A stretch of DNA of 64,000 nt from JAVJSU01 sp040219275 (GTDB lineage Bacteria > Chloroflexota > Anaerolineae > Aggregatilineales > Phototrophicaceae): contig JAVJSU010000099.1 of the NCBI GenBank assembly GCA_040219275.1, positions 214,259 through 278,258 on the forward strand. Reading direction: 5' to 3'. Position 1 is the stretch's first letter. Every line of letters starts with the position of its first letter. The translations under genes were made by a program, and so were the position numbers. The notes below the pieces were generated by a model. That model worked only from the letters and a program-made list of their open reading frames with translations. It was not told the origin of the DNA and made no database searches. Below, one piece after another: positions 18,317 through 27,524 of this stretch.

Positions 18317-18507
18317 GCGCATGGTGCGCTGTCACGACCTAGCCTACATCCCCGTCCTTTGTGGCGGGGTTTGTTACCTAGTAGAGCCGTGACACTGAAC
18401 GTTTCATTAAGACAATTAAAGAAACATCGCAATCCATGTGTTTTTGCGACATAATGTGCAGGCAGAGTAGACGAGGTTAATGCCTTGCTGTTTCAGCAGG
18501 GCTTTAT
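18317..18507 (+). ncRNA. Structured 5' leader of rpoD, possible regulatory RNA
   Basis: This covers most of the 442-base gap between the DUF4340 gene and rpoD; 18066-18274 shows nothing definite. Visible helices are GCGC/GCGC (18317-18329), an enclosing TGTCACG/CGTGACA stem (18330-18336 with 18388-18394), CTAG/CTAG (18039-offset: 18339-18342 with 18378-18381) and CCCCG/CGGGG (18350-18354 with 18365-18369). A 9-bp hairpin follows at 18482-18490/18494-18502, whose 3' arm contains the AGGG Shine-Dalgarno before GTG 18508. No known riboswitch consensus is recognised. It could be a cis-regulator of sigma-factor synthesis or simply mRNA structure. Confidence 0.45.
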
Positions 18508-19767
18508 GTGTGTAGCCCTATGGTAGCAACAATCCAACAGATGTTAACACGAGAAGAATTGCAAGCTCAGTTGATTGCAAAGGCGAAGCATCAGGGTAAC
18601 TCCGTGAGCTTCGATGATATTCTTGCGGTCTTTCCTGATATCGAGAGCGATGTCGCTATGCTCGATGATCTCATGGATAGCTTGCTTGAAGCCGGTATTG
18701 AGGTCGCGTCTGCAAAGTCCGAGACTTTAACGCAGGAAAGCCCCAAAGTTGGTGAAGGTTATGATGAAGAAGATGAAGAAGATCTCGACGAGAATGAACT
18801 TTACTTCGACAACGACCTGACCGATGATGCAGGGTATCTTCAGGCGTTAGATACGGACGATGTGGTCGGGTTATACCTCAAAGAAGCCGGGCGAGTTCCC
18901 TTGCTTACAGCAGAGGAAGAAGTTTCATTAGCCAAGCGCATGGAAGCGGGTGTTCAGGCGCAAGAATTTATTGATAATAACGGCGATTCAATCGCCCCCG
19001 ACGATATGTATGATCTTAAAGACACACTCATCGACGCGGAAATGGCGCAGGAACATTTGATCCGTGCCAATGCCCGGCTCGTGATTAGTGTCGCCAAGAA
19101 ATACATCGGGCGGGGTGTGCCTTTCCTTGATCTCATTCAAGAAGGCAACATTGGTCTGATCCGTGCCACCAACAAGTTCGAGTATCAGCGTGGTCATAAG
19201 TTCAGCACCTACGCAACATGGTGGATTCGTCAGGCAGTCAGCCGTGCTGTTGCCGATCAAGGTCGTACAATCCGTGTGCCAGTGCATATGGGCGACCAGC
19301 TCAATCGTATGCGTCGTGTGCAGTTACAACTTCTTCAGGAATTAGGACGTGATCCTTCAATTGAAGAGTTGGCAGTTGGCATGGAAACCACCCCTGATAA
19401 GGTGGAGAACCTGCTTGAAATTGCACGCCGTCCGGTCAGCCTTGAAACACCCATTGATGAAGAAGGCGATTCGACATTTGGCGATTTCGTCGAAGATGTC
19501 AATAGCCCTGCCCCGGCAGAAGAAGTGGCGACACACCTTCTACACGAGCAACTTCAGGGTGCACTTGATCGTCTTCCTCCGCGTGAGGCGCAAATTTTAC
19601 GTCTGCGGTATGGTTTGGAAGATGGACGCGTATATACATTAGAAGAAGTCGGGCAAACAATCGGTGTAACGCGTGAACGTGTTCGCCAATTGGAAGCACA
19701 GGCGTTAAACCGTCTGCGCCAATCATCTGCCCATATCATTCTCCGCGACTATCTATACGAGGAGTAG
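18508..19767 (+). CDS. rpoD: Primary sigma factor, sigma-70 family
   Basis: A protein of 419 residues. A region 1.1-like helical head (MLTREELQAQLIAKAK) and an acidic linker precede region 1.2 (DVVGLYLKEAGRVPLLTAEE). Region 2 contains the core- and -10-binding stretch (QEGNIGLIRATNKFEYQRG, YATWWIRQAVSRA), and region 4 carries a helix-turn-helix (TLEEVGQTIGVTRERVRQLE). Region 1.1 plus complete regions 2-4 indicate the housekeeping factor rather than an alternative one. GTG 18508 has AGG seven bases upstream; ATG 18520 is an alternative with no Shine-Dalgarno. The TTGACA/TATAAT promoters around it agree with such a factor. Confidence 0.93.
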   Translation: MCSPMVATIQQMLTREELQAQLIAKAKHQGNSVSFDDILAVFPDIESDVAMLDDLMDSLLEAGIEVASAKSETLTQESPKVGEGYDEEDEEDLDENELYFDNDLTDDAGYLQALDTDDVVGLYLKEAGRVPLLTAEEEVSLAKRMEAGVQAQEFIDNNGDSIAPDDMYDLKDTLIDAEMAQEHLIRANARLVISVAKKYIGRGVPFLDLIQEGNIGLIRATNKFEYQRGHKFSTYATWWIRQAVSRAVADQGRTIRVPVHMGDQLNRMRRVQLQLLQELGRDPSIEELAVGMETTPDKVENLLEIARRPVSLETPIDEEGDSTFGDFVEDVNSPAPAEEVATHLLHEQLQGALDRLPPREAQILRLRYGLEDGRVYTLEEVGQTIGVTRERVRQLEAQALNRLRQSSAHIILRDYLYEE

Positions 19768-19771
19768 AACA

Positions 19772-20596
19772 TTGGGCGCACGTCCAGGCGGCTCGACGCG
19801 AGGTGCCGGAGTTCCATGGTTATGGGCGCTGGTACTCATCATTGTCGGCGCGGTTCTGCTCCTAGATAACTTTTTGCTTCTAGGTGATTTCAACGCAATA
19901 GCGTTACTTCCACTGGTGCTGGTGATAATCGGCGCGCAGATATTACTGCGCGGCGATTTTATCACCAGCACGGAAGCAAGACGCTTTGGGATCACGCGGG
20001 GCAGTGTTGAATCCGGAACGTTAGAGATCAGTAGTGGTGAAATTGATGTCGAATTACGGGCTTTACCGCGTGATCTGCGTTTACGTGAAGATCAGAATGC
20101 CCTAATTGCAGGACAATATGCGGCAAATACGCGTCCACAACTACAAATCAATAATAATCATGCCATTCTCAATATGCTTCGTTCCAAAACCCCTCTCTTA
20201 TCAATGGCTGATTGGAAAGTTGGCGTTGCGAGTGATTTACCATGGCAAATCTTCATCAGCACCTATTTAGGACAGGTGAATGTTGATCTCTCGGAAATCA
20301 TCATGGACTCAGGCGTTATTTCCACTGGTTTTGGCGATATTCAAATTATCGCTCCGCCAGAGGTTTTTGAAACGCTATTCATCCGTTCAACGTTAGGGAC
20401 GATCCACTTCATCACACCCATCGGGTATAACTGCCAGGTTAAAATTACTGGAAGCCGTTTTCTTGGCGTTCATATAGATGAAATGCGCTTCGAACATGTT
20501 GATCCAGATATTTATCTCTCCAAAGAAGCTGAACCGGATGCACCGCTCGTTGAGGTACAAATCAGCGGAACATTTGGGGACGTATATCTCACGTAA
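19772..20596 (+). CDS. LiaF-like envelope protein with N-terminal membrane helices
   Basis: A 274-residue protein. Two hydrophobic segments near the N-terminus (WLWALVLIIVGAVLLLDNF and ALLPLVLVIIGAQILLRGD) resemble the LiaI/LiaF transmembrane module. The C-terminal part is beta-rich with repeated short strands (GSVESGTLEISSGEIDVEL, FGDIQIIAPP, ISGTFGDVYL), like the LiaF/DUF2154 beta-helix. Such proteins restrain cell-envelope stress sensors. It starts at TTG 19772, only four bases after rpoD, with GAGGAG seven bases upstream, so it is co-transcribed with the sigma factor. No LiaRS pair is nearby. Confidence 0.65.
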   Translation: MGARPGGSTRGAGVPWLWALVLIIVGAVLLLDNFLLLGDFNAIALLPLVLVIIGAQILLRGDFITSTEARRFGITRGSVESGTLEISSGEIDVELRALPRDLRLREDQNALIAGQYAANTRPQLQINNNHAILNMLRSKTPLLSMADWKVGVASDLPWQIFISTYLGQVNVDLSEIIMDSGVISTGFGDIQIIAPPEVFETLFIRSTLGTIHFITPIGYNCQVKITGSRFLGVHIDEMRFEHVDPDIYLSKEAEPDAPLVEVQISGTFGDVYLT

Positions 20597-20601
20597 TCAT
20601 T

Positions 20602-21153
20602 ATGAGTTCATTTAGTTTTGTTATCCGTGACGGCTTAGAACGAGATGTCGCGCCCTGTATGGCGTTAGATAGTGCCTATGAGACAGACTATGTCTGGCAA
20701 ATGAGCACACAACACACTACCGAGCATCATCAGGTTCTTTTCAAGACCGAGCACCTACCACGTTCTATGGAAGTCAACTATCCGCTAGACGAGAATAAAA
20801 TGCGCTTATGTCTCGCGCCTGAGCAATGTTTTCTGGTTGCCATTGGTAAAGATGATCCCACCGTACTCGGCTATTTGACCATGTGGCATATTCCTGTAAG
20901 CCAAACTGCAATAATTCAGGATATTGTGGTAGACTCCAACGTAAGGAGAAGCCATATGGGTGCAAGACTAGTGAATATTGCCAAGCGATGGGCAAAAGAA
21001 CATCAAGTCACGTATCTTCAACTTGTAACACAAACCAAAAATTACCCCTCGATAGTTTTTGCACAAAATTTAGGCTTTTCTTTCTGTGGATATAACGATC
21101 AGCACTTTACTAATCAAGATATTGCTGTATTTTTTGGACAGATACTTCGTTAA
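20602..21153 (+). CDS. GNAT-family N-acetyltransferase
   Basis: A 183-residue protein with the GNAT fold. The acetyl-CoA-binding region is visible as IIQDIVVDSNVRRSHMGARL (motif A; R/Q-x-x-G-x-G/A variant RRSHMGA), followed by the helix LVNIAKRWAKEHQ and the C-terminal strand LQLVTQTKNYPSIVFAQNLGF. The substrate is not predictable. It begins six bases after the LiaF-like gene and is probably in the same transcript. Length and motif spacing are ordinary for single-domain GNAT proteins. Confidence 0.75.
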   Translation: MSSFSFVIRDGLERDVAPCMALDSAYETDYVWQMSTQHTTEHHQVLFKTEHLPRSMEVNYPLDENKMRLCLAPEQCFLVAIGKDDPTVLGYLTMWHIPVSQTAIIQDIVVDSNVRRSHMGARLVNIAKRWAKEHQVTYLQLVTQTKNYPSIVFAQNLGFSFCGYNDQHFTNQDIAVFFGQILR

Positions 21154-21186
21154 TATCCAACAATACATTTAAGGTGATAGACCGTT

Positions 21187-23136
21187 GTGGATGAATTCCT
21201 CCGCAATTTACTTGACTTAACCAACGAAACACTCGCCGCCGCCATCGTCATTATTGCGGCATCCATGTTGCTTTATAATCTTTCGCGTAATCTAAATGAT
21301 CGCATTGCTCGTGCATCAGGTATCGTACTCGGTTGCGTTACTGTCGCATACGTCTGCGATGTATTGGTGTCTCTCAACCCCGGTTTGGGTACGATGGAAT
21401 CGCTCCTTCGCCTACAATGGTTAGGTGTTGCGTTCATACCTGCGGCGACCTTTCATTTGTCAGACGCATTACTCGCAACCACAGGTTTGCCTTCACGCGG
21501 GCGGCGAAGACGTATTGTACGCATACTCTATCTGGTTGCCGCCGCTTTCTTACTGTTGGCATCATTTACCGATGTGCTGATTGACCCGATTACCGTGAAC
21601 AGAGTCATCAGTTTGCGTGCCGGAACGCTACTTCCAATATATGTGCTTTACTTCTTAATCGTAAACGGAGTGGCGCTTAATAATGTAGATCGTGCACGTC
21701 GGCGTTGCCAAACACGTAGCACGAAACGCCGTATGGGGTATCTGGAAATTGCCTTACTCACCCCTGCAATTGGCATTTTCCCGTATTCTGTAATCCTCGG
21801 TCCGGGGCAAGAATTCACACTTCCTGCATTGATTGTGGTCAATCTGGCAAATTTTCTTGTCATCATCATGCTACTTCTCCTTTCATTCCCGCTTTCGTTT
21901 TTCGGGTCGGATGTTCCAGAGCGTGTTGTTAAGACACAACTGTTACGTTTCTTTTTAAGAGGTCCGGCAACCGGTTTGCTTGCGCTCGTCGTGATTATTT
22001 ATACAGACCCAACATCAGACACTTTAGGGCTACCCGGCGATATGTTCATGCCGTTTGCCACCGTCGCCCTAATTCTCACGTGGCAATGGCTGATTGACCG
22101 CACCCTCCCCAATGTAGAAAAACGTCTGATTTACCGAGATGAAGAAAATGACAGCACATTTAAACTGCAACAATTAAGCGAACGCTACTTATCTCGTGGG
22201 GATTTGCTCCGTTTGATTGATGCGACGATGGAAGCAACTTGCGACTATTTACGTGTAAAAACTGCATTTGTAGCGGCATTGAATGAACAAACGCCAGAGG
22301 TGCTCCGTTCAGTAGGTACATTGCCCTTCGACAATGATAGCCTCACTGACGAAATGGATGAAATGATGGCATTATTTGCCTCCGATACCTTCAGTGCTGT
22401 ACTGTCCAGTCATCAGTGGAATGGTTATCATTTATTTCCGCTCATTAGTAAGCGAATCAACGACTCTGATGGCTCAATTCGTAAACCGCTCATTGGCATT
22501 ATGGGGATTGAAGCACCACAAAATCCACGACATGCTGAGGAAATTGACTCCGATGTCATCATACGAAATGTTTACCGAACCTCACAAGCCCTTGATGATT
22601 TAATTTTGCAAACAGAAATCTATGCGGCATTGGAGGGTTTACTCCCACAAATTTCAATTACGCGTGAACAAGCGGCAGAGGTTGAATTTTTGCCGGGACG
22701 CTCCCCAACCATACAGAAAAACGATAATCTACCTGATCGCGATCAAGTGATCGAACAGGTTCATGCCGCGCTTCGTCATTATTGGGGCGGACCAGGATTA
22801 ACGCGCAGTCGCCTTCTACAGTTGACACTTGTAACGAACAAAACAGAGACAAATAATGACACCCCGGTAAATATGTTACGTGAGGTGCTAAAAGATGCAA
22901 TTGAAGTGTTACGACCAACAGGTGAACGGGATATGCGTAGCCCGGAATGGACACTCTACAATATCTTGACGCTTCGATTTATTGAGAAGAAAAAGGCAAA
23001 AGAAACCGCACGCCGCTTATATCTCGCAGAAGCCACGCTGTATCGTAAACAAAGCGCCGCCATCGCCGCTGTTGCGGATGTTATTATCAACGGTGAGCAT
23101 GAATTACAGGCGATGACCAACAACGAACCCGCGTAA
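21187..23136 (+). CDS. Membrane 7TM-GAF protein with C-terminal HTH-like segment
   Basis: This 649-residue protein has about eight hydrophobic helices in residues 1-300, resembling the 7TM sensor region found at the N-terminus of some histidine kinases. A GAF-like domain follows (about residues 330-480, LRLIDATMEATCDYLRVKTAFVAALNEQ). No histidine-kinase H-box or ATPase motifs follow. Instead the C-terminus has a helical domain ending in TARRLYLAEATLYRKQSAAI, which looks like a DNA-binding helix-turn-helix. A one-component membrane regulator is therefore likely. GTG 21187 is preceded by AAGGTG. The ligand and targets are unknown; the next gene has its own promoter. Confidence 0.6.
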   Translation: MDEFLRNLLDLTNETLAAAIVIIAASMLLYNLSRNLNDRIARASGIVLGCVTVAYVCDVLVSLNPGLGTMESLLRLQWLGVAFIPAATFHLSDALLATTGLPSRGRRRRIVRILYLVAAAFLLLASFTDVLIDPITVNRVISLRAGTLLPIYVLYFLIVNGVALNNVDRARRRCQTRSTKRRMGYLEIALLTPAIGIFPYSVILGPGQEFTLPALIVVNLANFLVIIMLLLLSFPLSFFGSDVPERVVKTQLLRFFLRGPATGLLALVVIIYTDPTSDTLGLPGDMFMPFATVALILTWQWLIDRTLPNVEKRLIYRDEENDSTFKLQQLSERYLSRGDLLRLIDATMEATCDYLRVKTAFVAALNEQTPEVLRSVGTLPFDNDSLTDEMDEMMALFASDTFSAVLSSHQWNGYHLFPLISKRINDSDGSIRKPLIGIMGIEAPQNPRHAEEIDSDVIIRNVYRTSQALDDLILQTEIYAALEGLLPQISITREQAAEVEFLPGRSPTIQKNDNLPDRDQVIEQVHAALRHYWGGPGLTRSRLLQLTLVTNKTETNNDTPVNMLREVLKDAIEVLRPTGERDMRSPEWTLYNILTLRFIEKKKAKETARRLYLAEATLYRKQSAAIAAVADVIINGEHELQAMTNNEPA

Positions 23137-23149
23137 TGTCACTGTCAGT

Positions 23150-23179
23150 TTGACAACTCCCCCTCATTCTCCCTATAAT
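23150..23179 (+). promoter_or_regulatory. Promoter of the S1-domain gene
   Basis: Consensus TTGACA (23150-23155) and TATAAT (23174-23179) are separated by 18 bases. The start codon lies about 70 bases downstream of the expected start site. Both hexamers are perfect, the strongest promoter match in the window. Confidence 0.85.
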
Positions 23180-23257
23180 GACCACGAAGAGAGGCGACCA
23201 AATTAAATATCTGTAGTCATCTGTATCAATCAGTTTTGATGTTACACGGGGGAAGAA

Positions 23258-24235
23258 ATGTCAACGGATTTACATAGACAAGATTACCAACCACTGCCAC
23301 CCGCACTAGAGGAGGGGTATTGGGAATCATTACTTAATGAAGGCGAATCTGCCACCACGAACTCACAAAGCTTTGAAAACATTGAAGAAAATTATTCAGA
23401 CACATTTCATGAAAATGATCTTTCAGAGGGATATTCACAGTCCGCTGACGTTGATTGGGTTGAAATTCAGCGGATCACAGAGTCCGACGAAACTATCGAA
23501 CTAACCGTTGTAGGGTACAATCGCGGTGGACTTCTAGTAGAGTGGCGCTCTTTACACGGCTTTGTTCCTGCTAGCCAACTCATTGATTTTCCAACAAGCT
23601 CAACTAACAACAGACGCACAAACCTTGTTGAACGTGTTGGTCAAACCCTTAGACTGCGTGTGATAGAGCTTCATATTGAAAAGAACCGCCTGATCTTATC
23701 TGAGCGTGCCGCCCAAGCCGCACCTGGTGAACGTGCAGAAATACTTACAAATCTCCAACCCGGTGATATTATTTCCGGACTTGTGACGAATTTGTGTGAT
23801 TTTGGCGCGTTTATTGATCTCGGTGGTTTGGAAGGACTGATACATATCAGTGAGTTGAGTTGGGGACGCGTTGCCCATCCGTCAAGCATTTTAGAGCGTG
23901 GAAAAAGCGTAGAAGCGTATGTGCTTGAAGTGGATCGTCAGGCAGGACGTATCGCATTGAGTTTGAAACGGCTCAGACCCGACCCATGGAAAACCGTGAA
24001 CGAACGCTATACCTTAGGGCAGATTGTAGAGGGTGTGGTTACCAATGTGGTTGATTTCGGCGCATTTGCGTGCATAGAAGAAGGGCTAGAAGGTTTAATT
24101 CATGTCTCAGAATTAGCAGAAGGTCACTTTTTGCACCCACGCAACGTCGTCAACGAAGGTCAACATATACGCGCACGTATCCTGACTATTAATGGGACGG
24201 AACGCCGCTTAGGACTAAGTTTACGTTTACTCTAA
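23258..24235 (+). CDS. S1 RNA-binding domain protein (ribosomal protein S1-like)
   Basis: A 325-residue protein. An acidic, unstructured N-terminus (about 60 residues) precedes three S1/OB-fold repeats. The second and third are clear, each with the GxVTNxxDFGAFxxL...EGLIHxSEL pattern (about residues 168-240 and 255-325). The first (about 75-145) is divergent, with GFVPASQL. This matches short S1 proteins, which help mRNA bind the 30S subunit, but the usual S1 has four to six repeats. It could alternatively be a general RNA-binding regulator. It is monocistronic: a strong promoter precedes it and a terminator follows at 24270. Confidence 0.8.
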   Translation: MSTDLHRQDYQPLPPALEEGYWESLLNEGESATTNSQSFENIEENYSDTFHENDLSEGYSQSADVDWVEIQRITESDETIELTVVGYNRGGLLVEWRSLHGFVPASQLIDFPTSSTNNRRTNLVERVGQTLRLRVIELHIEKNRLILSERAAQAAPGERAEILTNLQPGDIISGLVTNLCDFGAFIDLGGLEGLIHISELSWGRVAHPSSILERGKSVEAYVLEVDRQAGRIALSLKRLRPDPWKTVNERYTLGQIVEGVVTNVVDFGAFACIEEGLEGLIHVSELAEGHFLHPRNVVNEGQHIRARILTINGTERRLGLSLRLL

Positions 24236-24269
24236 ATTGGCAACCAACCAACGTTCCCACAAAATCAAC

Positions 24270-24304
24270 AGGTCAGCCAAGAAAATAGGTTGACCTTTTT
24301 TTTG
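24270..24304 (+). terminator. Rho-independent terminator after the S1-domain gene
   Basis: A 9-bp stem (24270-24278 with 24288-24296, one G-U pair) with a 9-base loop is followed by about nine T. It ends the S1 transcript 35 bases after its stop and separates it from ftsK. Confidence 0.9.
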
Positions 24305-24380
24305 ATTTGCACACTTGAGCTATAATAAGCGTATGAAACCATTTTGTTATAGATAATGGATGAGATAGGTAAATAAATTC

Positions 24381-26891
24381 GTGGCACAGCCAAAATCCGC
24401 TGACAAAAATAAGCATGTCAAGGAAGAAACACTTGAGGAAGAGGCGAACAAAAAGCGTGTTTATGAAGTCCAACCGGAGTTCTGGGATGCCCTTTTTGAT
24501 ACATTGCCGCCCTGGATTGACGAAATTAGCGCCATCGGATTGCTTATTTTCGGTGTTGTATCGTTCCTATCGTTAACCGACGTTTCATCAAACGCACCAC
24601 TTTCTCAGGCGTGGTCACAAACATTAACTAGCCTATTCGGGTATGGCAGTCTCATCGTCAGCGCTGGAATTTTCGCATTGGGTGTTGTTATTCTGCTTCC
24701 AAAAGTTGGGTTAAGAATTCCTTTCCCCCCACGGCGCATCCTCGCTATCCAGATTATTTTCTTATCTATCCTTGCCCTTTTACATCTCTCCTCCGGTGAT
24801 AGTGAATTGCGTGCACTTGCCCGTGCAGGTGAAGGTGGAGGCTATGTTGGTTGGGGGATGAGTGTCATTCCTGATTGGGCAGTTGGTAATACGCTTGCGA
24901 TCATCTTCTGGGCAGTTATCCTTGTTATTAGCATCGGGATCACAATTGGAATCAGGGCTTCACAGGTTAGTGAATGGGTACAAAAGCTAGGTGAGACTTT
25001 ACACGCTTTTGGCACTAAAGTTGCTCCACCGCGTCAACAAAAAATTAAGCCTATCACGGTTCCGACATCCCTACCCTCTAAGCCCACTGAAATTGTAAAC
25101 AAATCCAGTATTGTCCGTATTCGCCCGAACATCGGGGAACTACCGCCTTCACTGCGTCCACAACCGAAAACTCCAGAGCCAGTGCGCGACTACGATGAGG
25201 TAGATGAACGTCTTGAAGGGTTGGTTACAGGTAATCCACAACCTGAACACGATCCGATGTCGCTGGAAAATACAATCGGCGAGATTTTGCCAAAGAAAGG
25301 TAAATCAAGGGAGCAGTTTGTACGTCGTCCCGATGGGCGTATTAAACGGTTCTTCAACGTCGAAAGCATGAAGGAGGATAAAAAAGTGGGGCGGCGTGAA
25401 AAATCACTACCAACACTTGACCTTCTTCAAGACATTGAAATTGAACCACCTGACGAACAGGAAATCAACCGAAACGTCGTATTAATCGAGAACACGCTTT
25501 TAGAATTCGACATCAATGTTGACGTGGTGGAAGTTAAAGTCGGTCCCACTGTGACGCAATATGCAGTGCAACCGTTCCGGGAGGTTACTAATGACGAAGG
25601 TGACCTTATCAAAGAGCGTACCCGCCTGAGCAAAATTGCCGCACTCGCCAATGACCTTGCACTCTCGCTTTCAACGCGCCGTCTTCGACTTGAAACGCCC
25701 GTCCCCGGTCATAGTTATATGGGCGTGGAAGTACCGAATAAAAATCCAAGCATTGTGGCACTGCGTTCAGTGTATGAGAGCCGCTCTTATTATGAGCAAG
25801 CACAAAAGAGCAAATCGCCGCTTTTTATTCCGCTCGGACGCGACGTATCGGGCAACCCAATCGGCATTGACCTTGCGACCATGCCTCATTTGCTCATCGC
25901 TGGCACAACTGGATCGGGTAAATCGGTGTGTATTGCCGCCATTGCGATCGCGTTATTATTGAGCAATCCGCCAGATCAAGTGAAGCTGGTTATGCTTGAC
26001 CCCAAAATGGTGGAGCTTAGCCGCTTTAATGGATTGCCTCATCTGATCGGTCCTGTCGAAACTGATCTGGAGCGCATCATTGGTGTGTTACGCTGGTGTA
26101 CGCGTGAGATGGATCGGCGTTATAAATTGCTGGAAGAAAATGCCGCCAGAAACATCGACATCTTCAATTCGCGGTTAGGTCAACGACGCAAAAAAGAACA
26201 CCTGCCCTATATGGTGGTACTTGTGGATGAAGTCGGCGATTTGATGATGAGTAAGCCGGAAGAAACCGAGAAAACCATCACACGCTTAGCTCAAATGGCG
26301 CGTGCAGTCGGTATCCATTTAATTGTTGCGACACAACGTCCAAGTGTTGATGTCATCACAGGACTCATCAAGGCGAACTTCCCATCGCGGATTGCATTCT
26401 CTGTCGCCTCCAGTATAGATTCACGCGTGATTATTGATGCTGTCGGCGCAGAAACACTCCTCGGCAAAGGCGATATGCTGTATCAAGCGCAGGATGCCGC
26501 TGGACCGAGACGTTTGCAGGGATGCTTCGTGACTGATAATGAAGTTCGCGAAGTGGTGAGTTATTGGACGAATTGGGCTGAAGAAAATCATGATGAAGAT
26601 GCGTGGAATTCTGCACCGTGGGAACGTGGCTTAACGCGGCGCGAATTTCTTGCGGAAACAGACCCGATGTTGGAAGATGCGATTGAACTGGTTGTCAATG
26701 AACAAGAAGCATCTGCATCCCAAATTCAGCGTAAACTCGGTTTAGGTTATCCACGCGCCGCCCGCATTATCGACCTACTAGAAGAACTCGGTGTCATTGG
26801 TGAGCAGGTTGCCGGCGGACGTACTCGTAAAGTCTTGATCGAAAAAGGCAAAGACCCGTTTAAAGAAATTCTTGACCGTCGCTCACGTTAG
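24381..26891 (+). CDS. ftsK: DNA translocase FtsK/SpoIIIE
   Basis: A protein of 836 residues. Several N-terminal membrane helices (about residues 50-195) lead to a short charged linker and a RecA-like motor. Walker A is GTTGSGKS at residues 508-515, Walker B is VVLVDEVGDLMM, and the ATQRPSVDVITGLIKANFP stretch is diagnostic of the family. The C-terminal gamma winged helix (ASASQIQRKLGLGYPRAARI) would read orientation sequences on the chromosome. It pumps DNA at the septum during division or sporulation-like processes. A TATAAT at 24321-24326 lies upstream, but no good -35 is seen. GTG 24381 is the likely start, with a weak AGGT upstream. Confidence 0.95.
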   Translation: MAQPKSADKNKHVKEETLEEEANKKRVYEVQPEFWDALFDTLPPWIDEISAIGLLIFGVVSFLSLTDVSSNAPLSQAWSQTLTSLFGYGSLIVSAGIFALGVVILLPKVGLRIPFPPRRILAIQIIFLSILALLHLSSGDSELRALARAGEGGGYVGWGMSVIPDWAVGNTLAIIFWAVILVISIGITIGIRASQVSEWVQKLGETLHAFGTKVAPPRQQKIKPITVPTSLPSKPTEIVNKSSIVRIRPNIGELPPSLRPQPKTPEPVRDYDEVDERLEGLVTGNPQPEHDPMSLENTIGEILPKKGKSREQFVRRPDGRIKRFFNVESMKEDKKVGRREKSLPTLDLLQDIEIEPPDEQEINRNVVLIENTLLEFDINVDVVEVKVGPTVTQYAVQPFREVTNDEGDLIKERTRLSKIAALANDLALSLSTRRLRLETPVPGHSYMGVEVPNKNPSIVALRSVYESRSYYEQAQKSKSPLFIPLGRDVSGNPIGIDLATMPHLLIAGTTGSGKSVCIAAIAIALLLSNPPDQVKLVMLDPKMVELSRFNGLPHLIGPVETDLERIIGVLRWCTREMDRRYKLLEENAARNIDIFNSRLGQRRKKEHLPYMVVLVDEVGDLMMSKPEETEKTITRLAQMARAVGIHLIVATQRPSVDVITGLIKANFPSRIAFSVASSIDSRVIIDAVGAETLLGKGDMLYQAQDAAGPRRLQGCFVTDNEVREVVSYWTNWAEENHDEDAWNSAPWERGLTRREFLAETDPMLEDAIELVVNEQEASASQIQRKLGLGYPRAARIIDLLEELGVIGEQVAGGRTRKVLIEKGKDPFKEILDRRSR

Positions 26892-26892
26892 G

Positions 26893-27519
26893 ATGAACCC
26901 GATCGAACCATTTTACATTCTGGATTTGTTCGGAGTAGCGGTTTTCGCCATTACAGGGGCGCTTGTCGCACGGGAAAAGCAAATGGACATCTTCGGCGTG
27001 ATTGTCGTCGCTCTGGTAACGGCGATTGGTGGTGGCACACTCCGGGACATGATTTTAGGGCGCACGCCTGTCTTCTGGGTGAACGATCCAACCTACATCA
27101 TTGTTGGTGCTATCGTCGCGGTTTTAACCATCCCTGTCGCGCTCTTGAACCTAATGCCGCGCCGTCCCTTGCTCATCGCAGATGCCTTCGGGTTAGCCGT
27201 TTTTACTGTTATCGGCACGCAAACTGCGCTTGATTTTGGCGTATCGGCGTTCATCGCAATTTTGCTAGGCGTGATGAGTAGTGTAACAGGAGGGATCATC
27301 AGGGATGTGTTATCAAACCAAATTCCACTGATCTTACGTAAGGAAATTTATGCAACGGCTTCATTATGTGGCGCGGTCGTCTATGTCATATTCCTACATG
27401 ACGCAACGTTCGCGCCATTTGCGACCATCACCGGCATGATGATCACGTTGGTATTGCGACTAGCCGCAATCCGATGGGGATGGTCACTCACCATTTCACT
27501 CCCGAAGCCGTCGCAGTAA
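26893..27519 (+). CDS. TRIC-type channel / YicG family membrane protein
   Basis: A 208-residue protein with about seven hydrophobic helices arranged as two repeats. Each repeat carries the family motif: FAITGALVAREKQMDIFGV and GGGTLRDMILGR in the first, and SSVTGGIIRDVLSNQIP in the second. Bacterial members of this family (formerly UPF0126) are trimeric cation channels related to animal TRIC. It begins one base after the ftsK stop, so it is probably translated from the ftsK mRNA. A TTG at 26872 would overlap ftsK and is less likely. The ion carried in this host is not known. Confidence 0.85.
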   Translation: MNPIEPFYILDLFGVAVFAITGALVAREKQMDIFGVIVVALVTAIGGGTLRDMILGRTPVFWVNDPTYIIVGAIVAVLTIPVALLNLMPRRPLLIADAFGLAVFTVIGTQTALDFGVSAFIAILLGVMSSVTGGIIRDVLSNQIPLILRKEIYATASLCGAVVYVIFLHDATFAPFATITGMMITLVLRLAAIRWGWSLTISLPKPSQ

Positions 27520-27524
27520 GTCAA

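Noticed and set aside
18330..18394. tRNA-like or 6S-like fold in the rpoD leader
   Set aside because: The stem lengths do not fit a cloverleaf, there is no GGTTCGA-type T-loop and no CCA end; it is also much shorter than 6S RNA.
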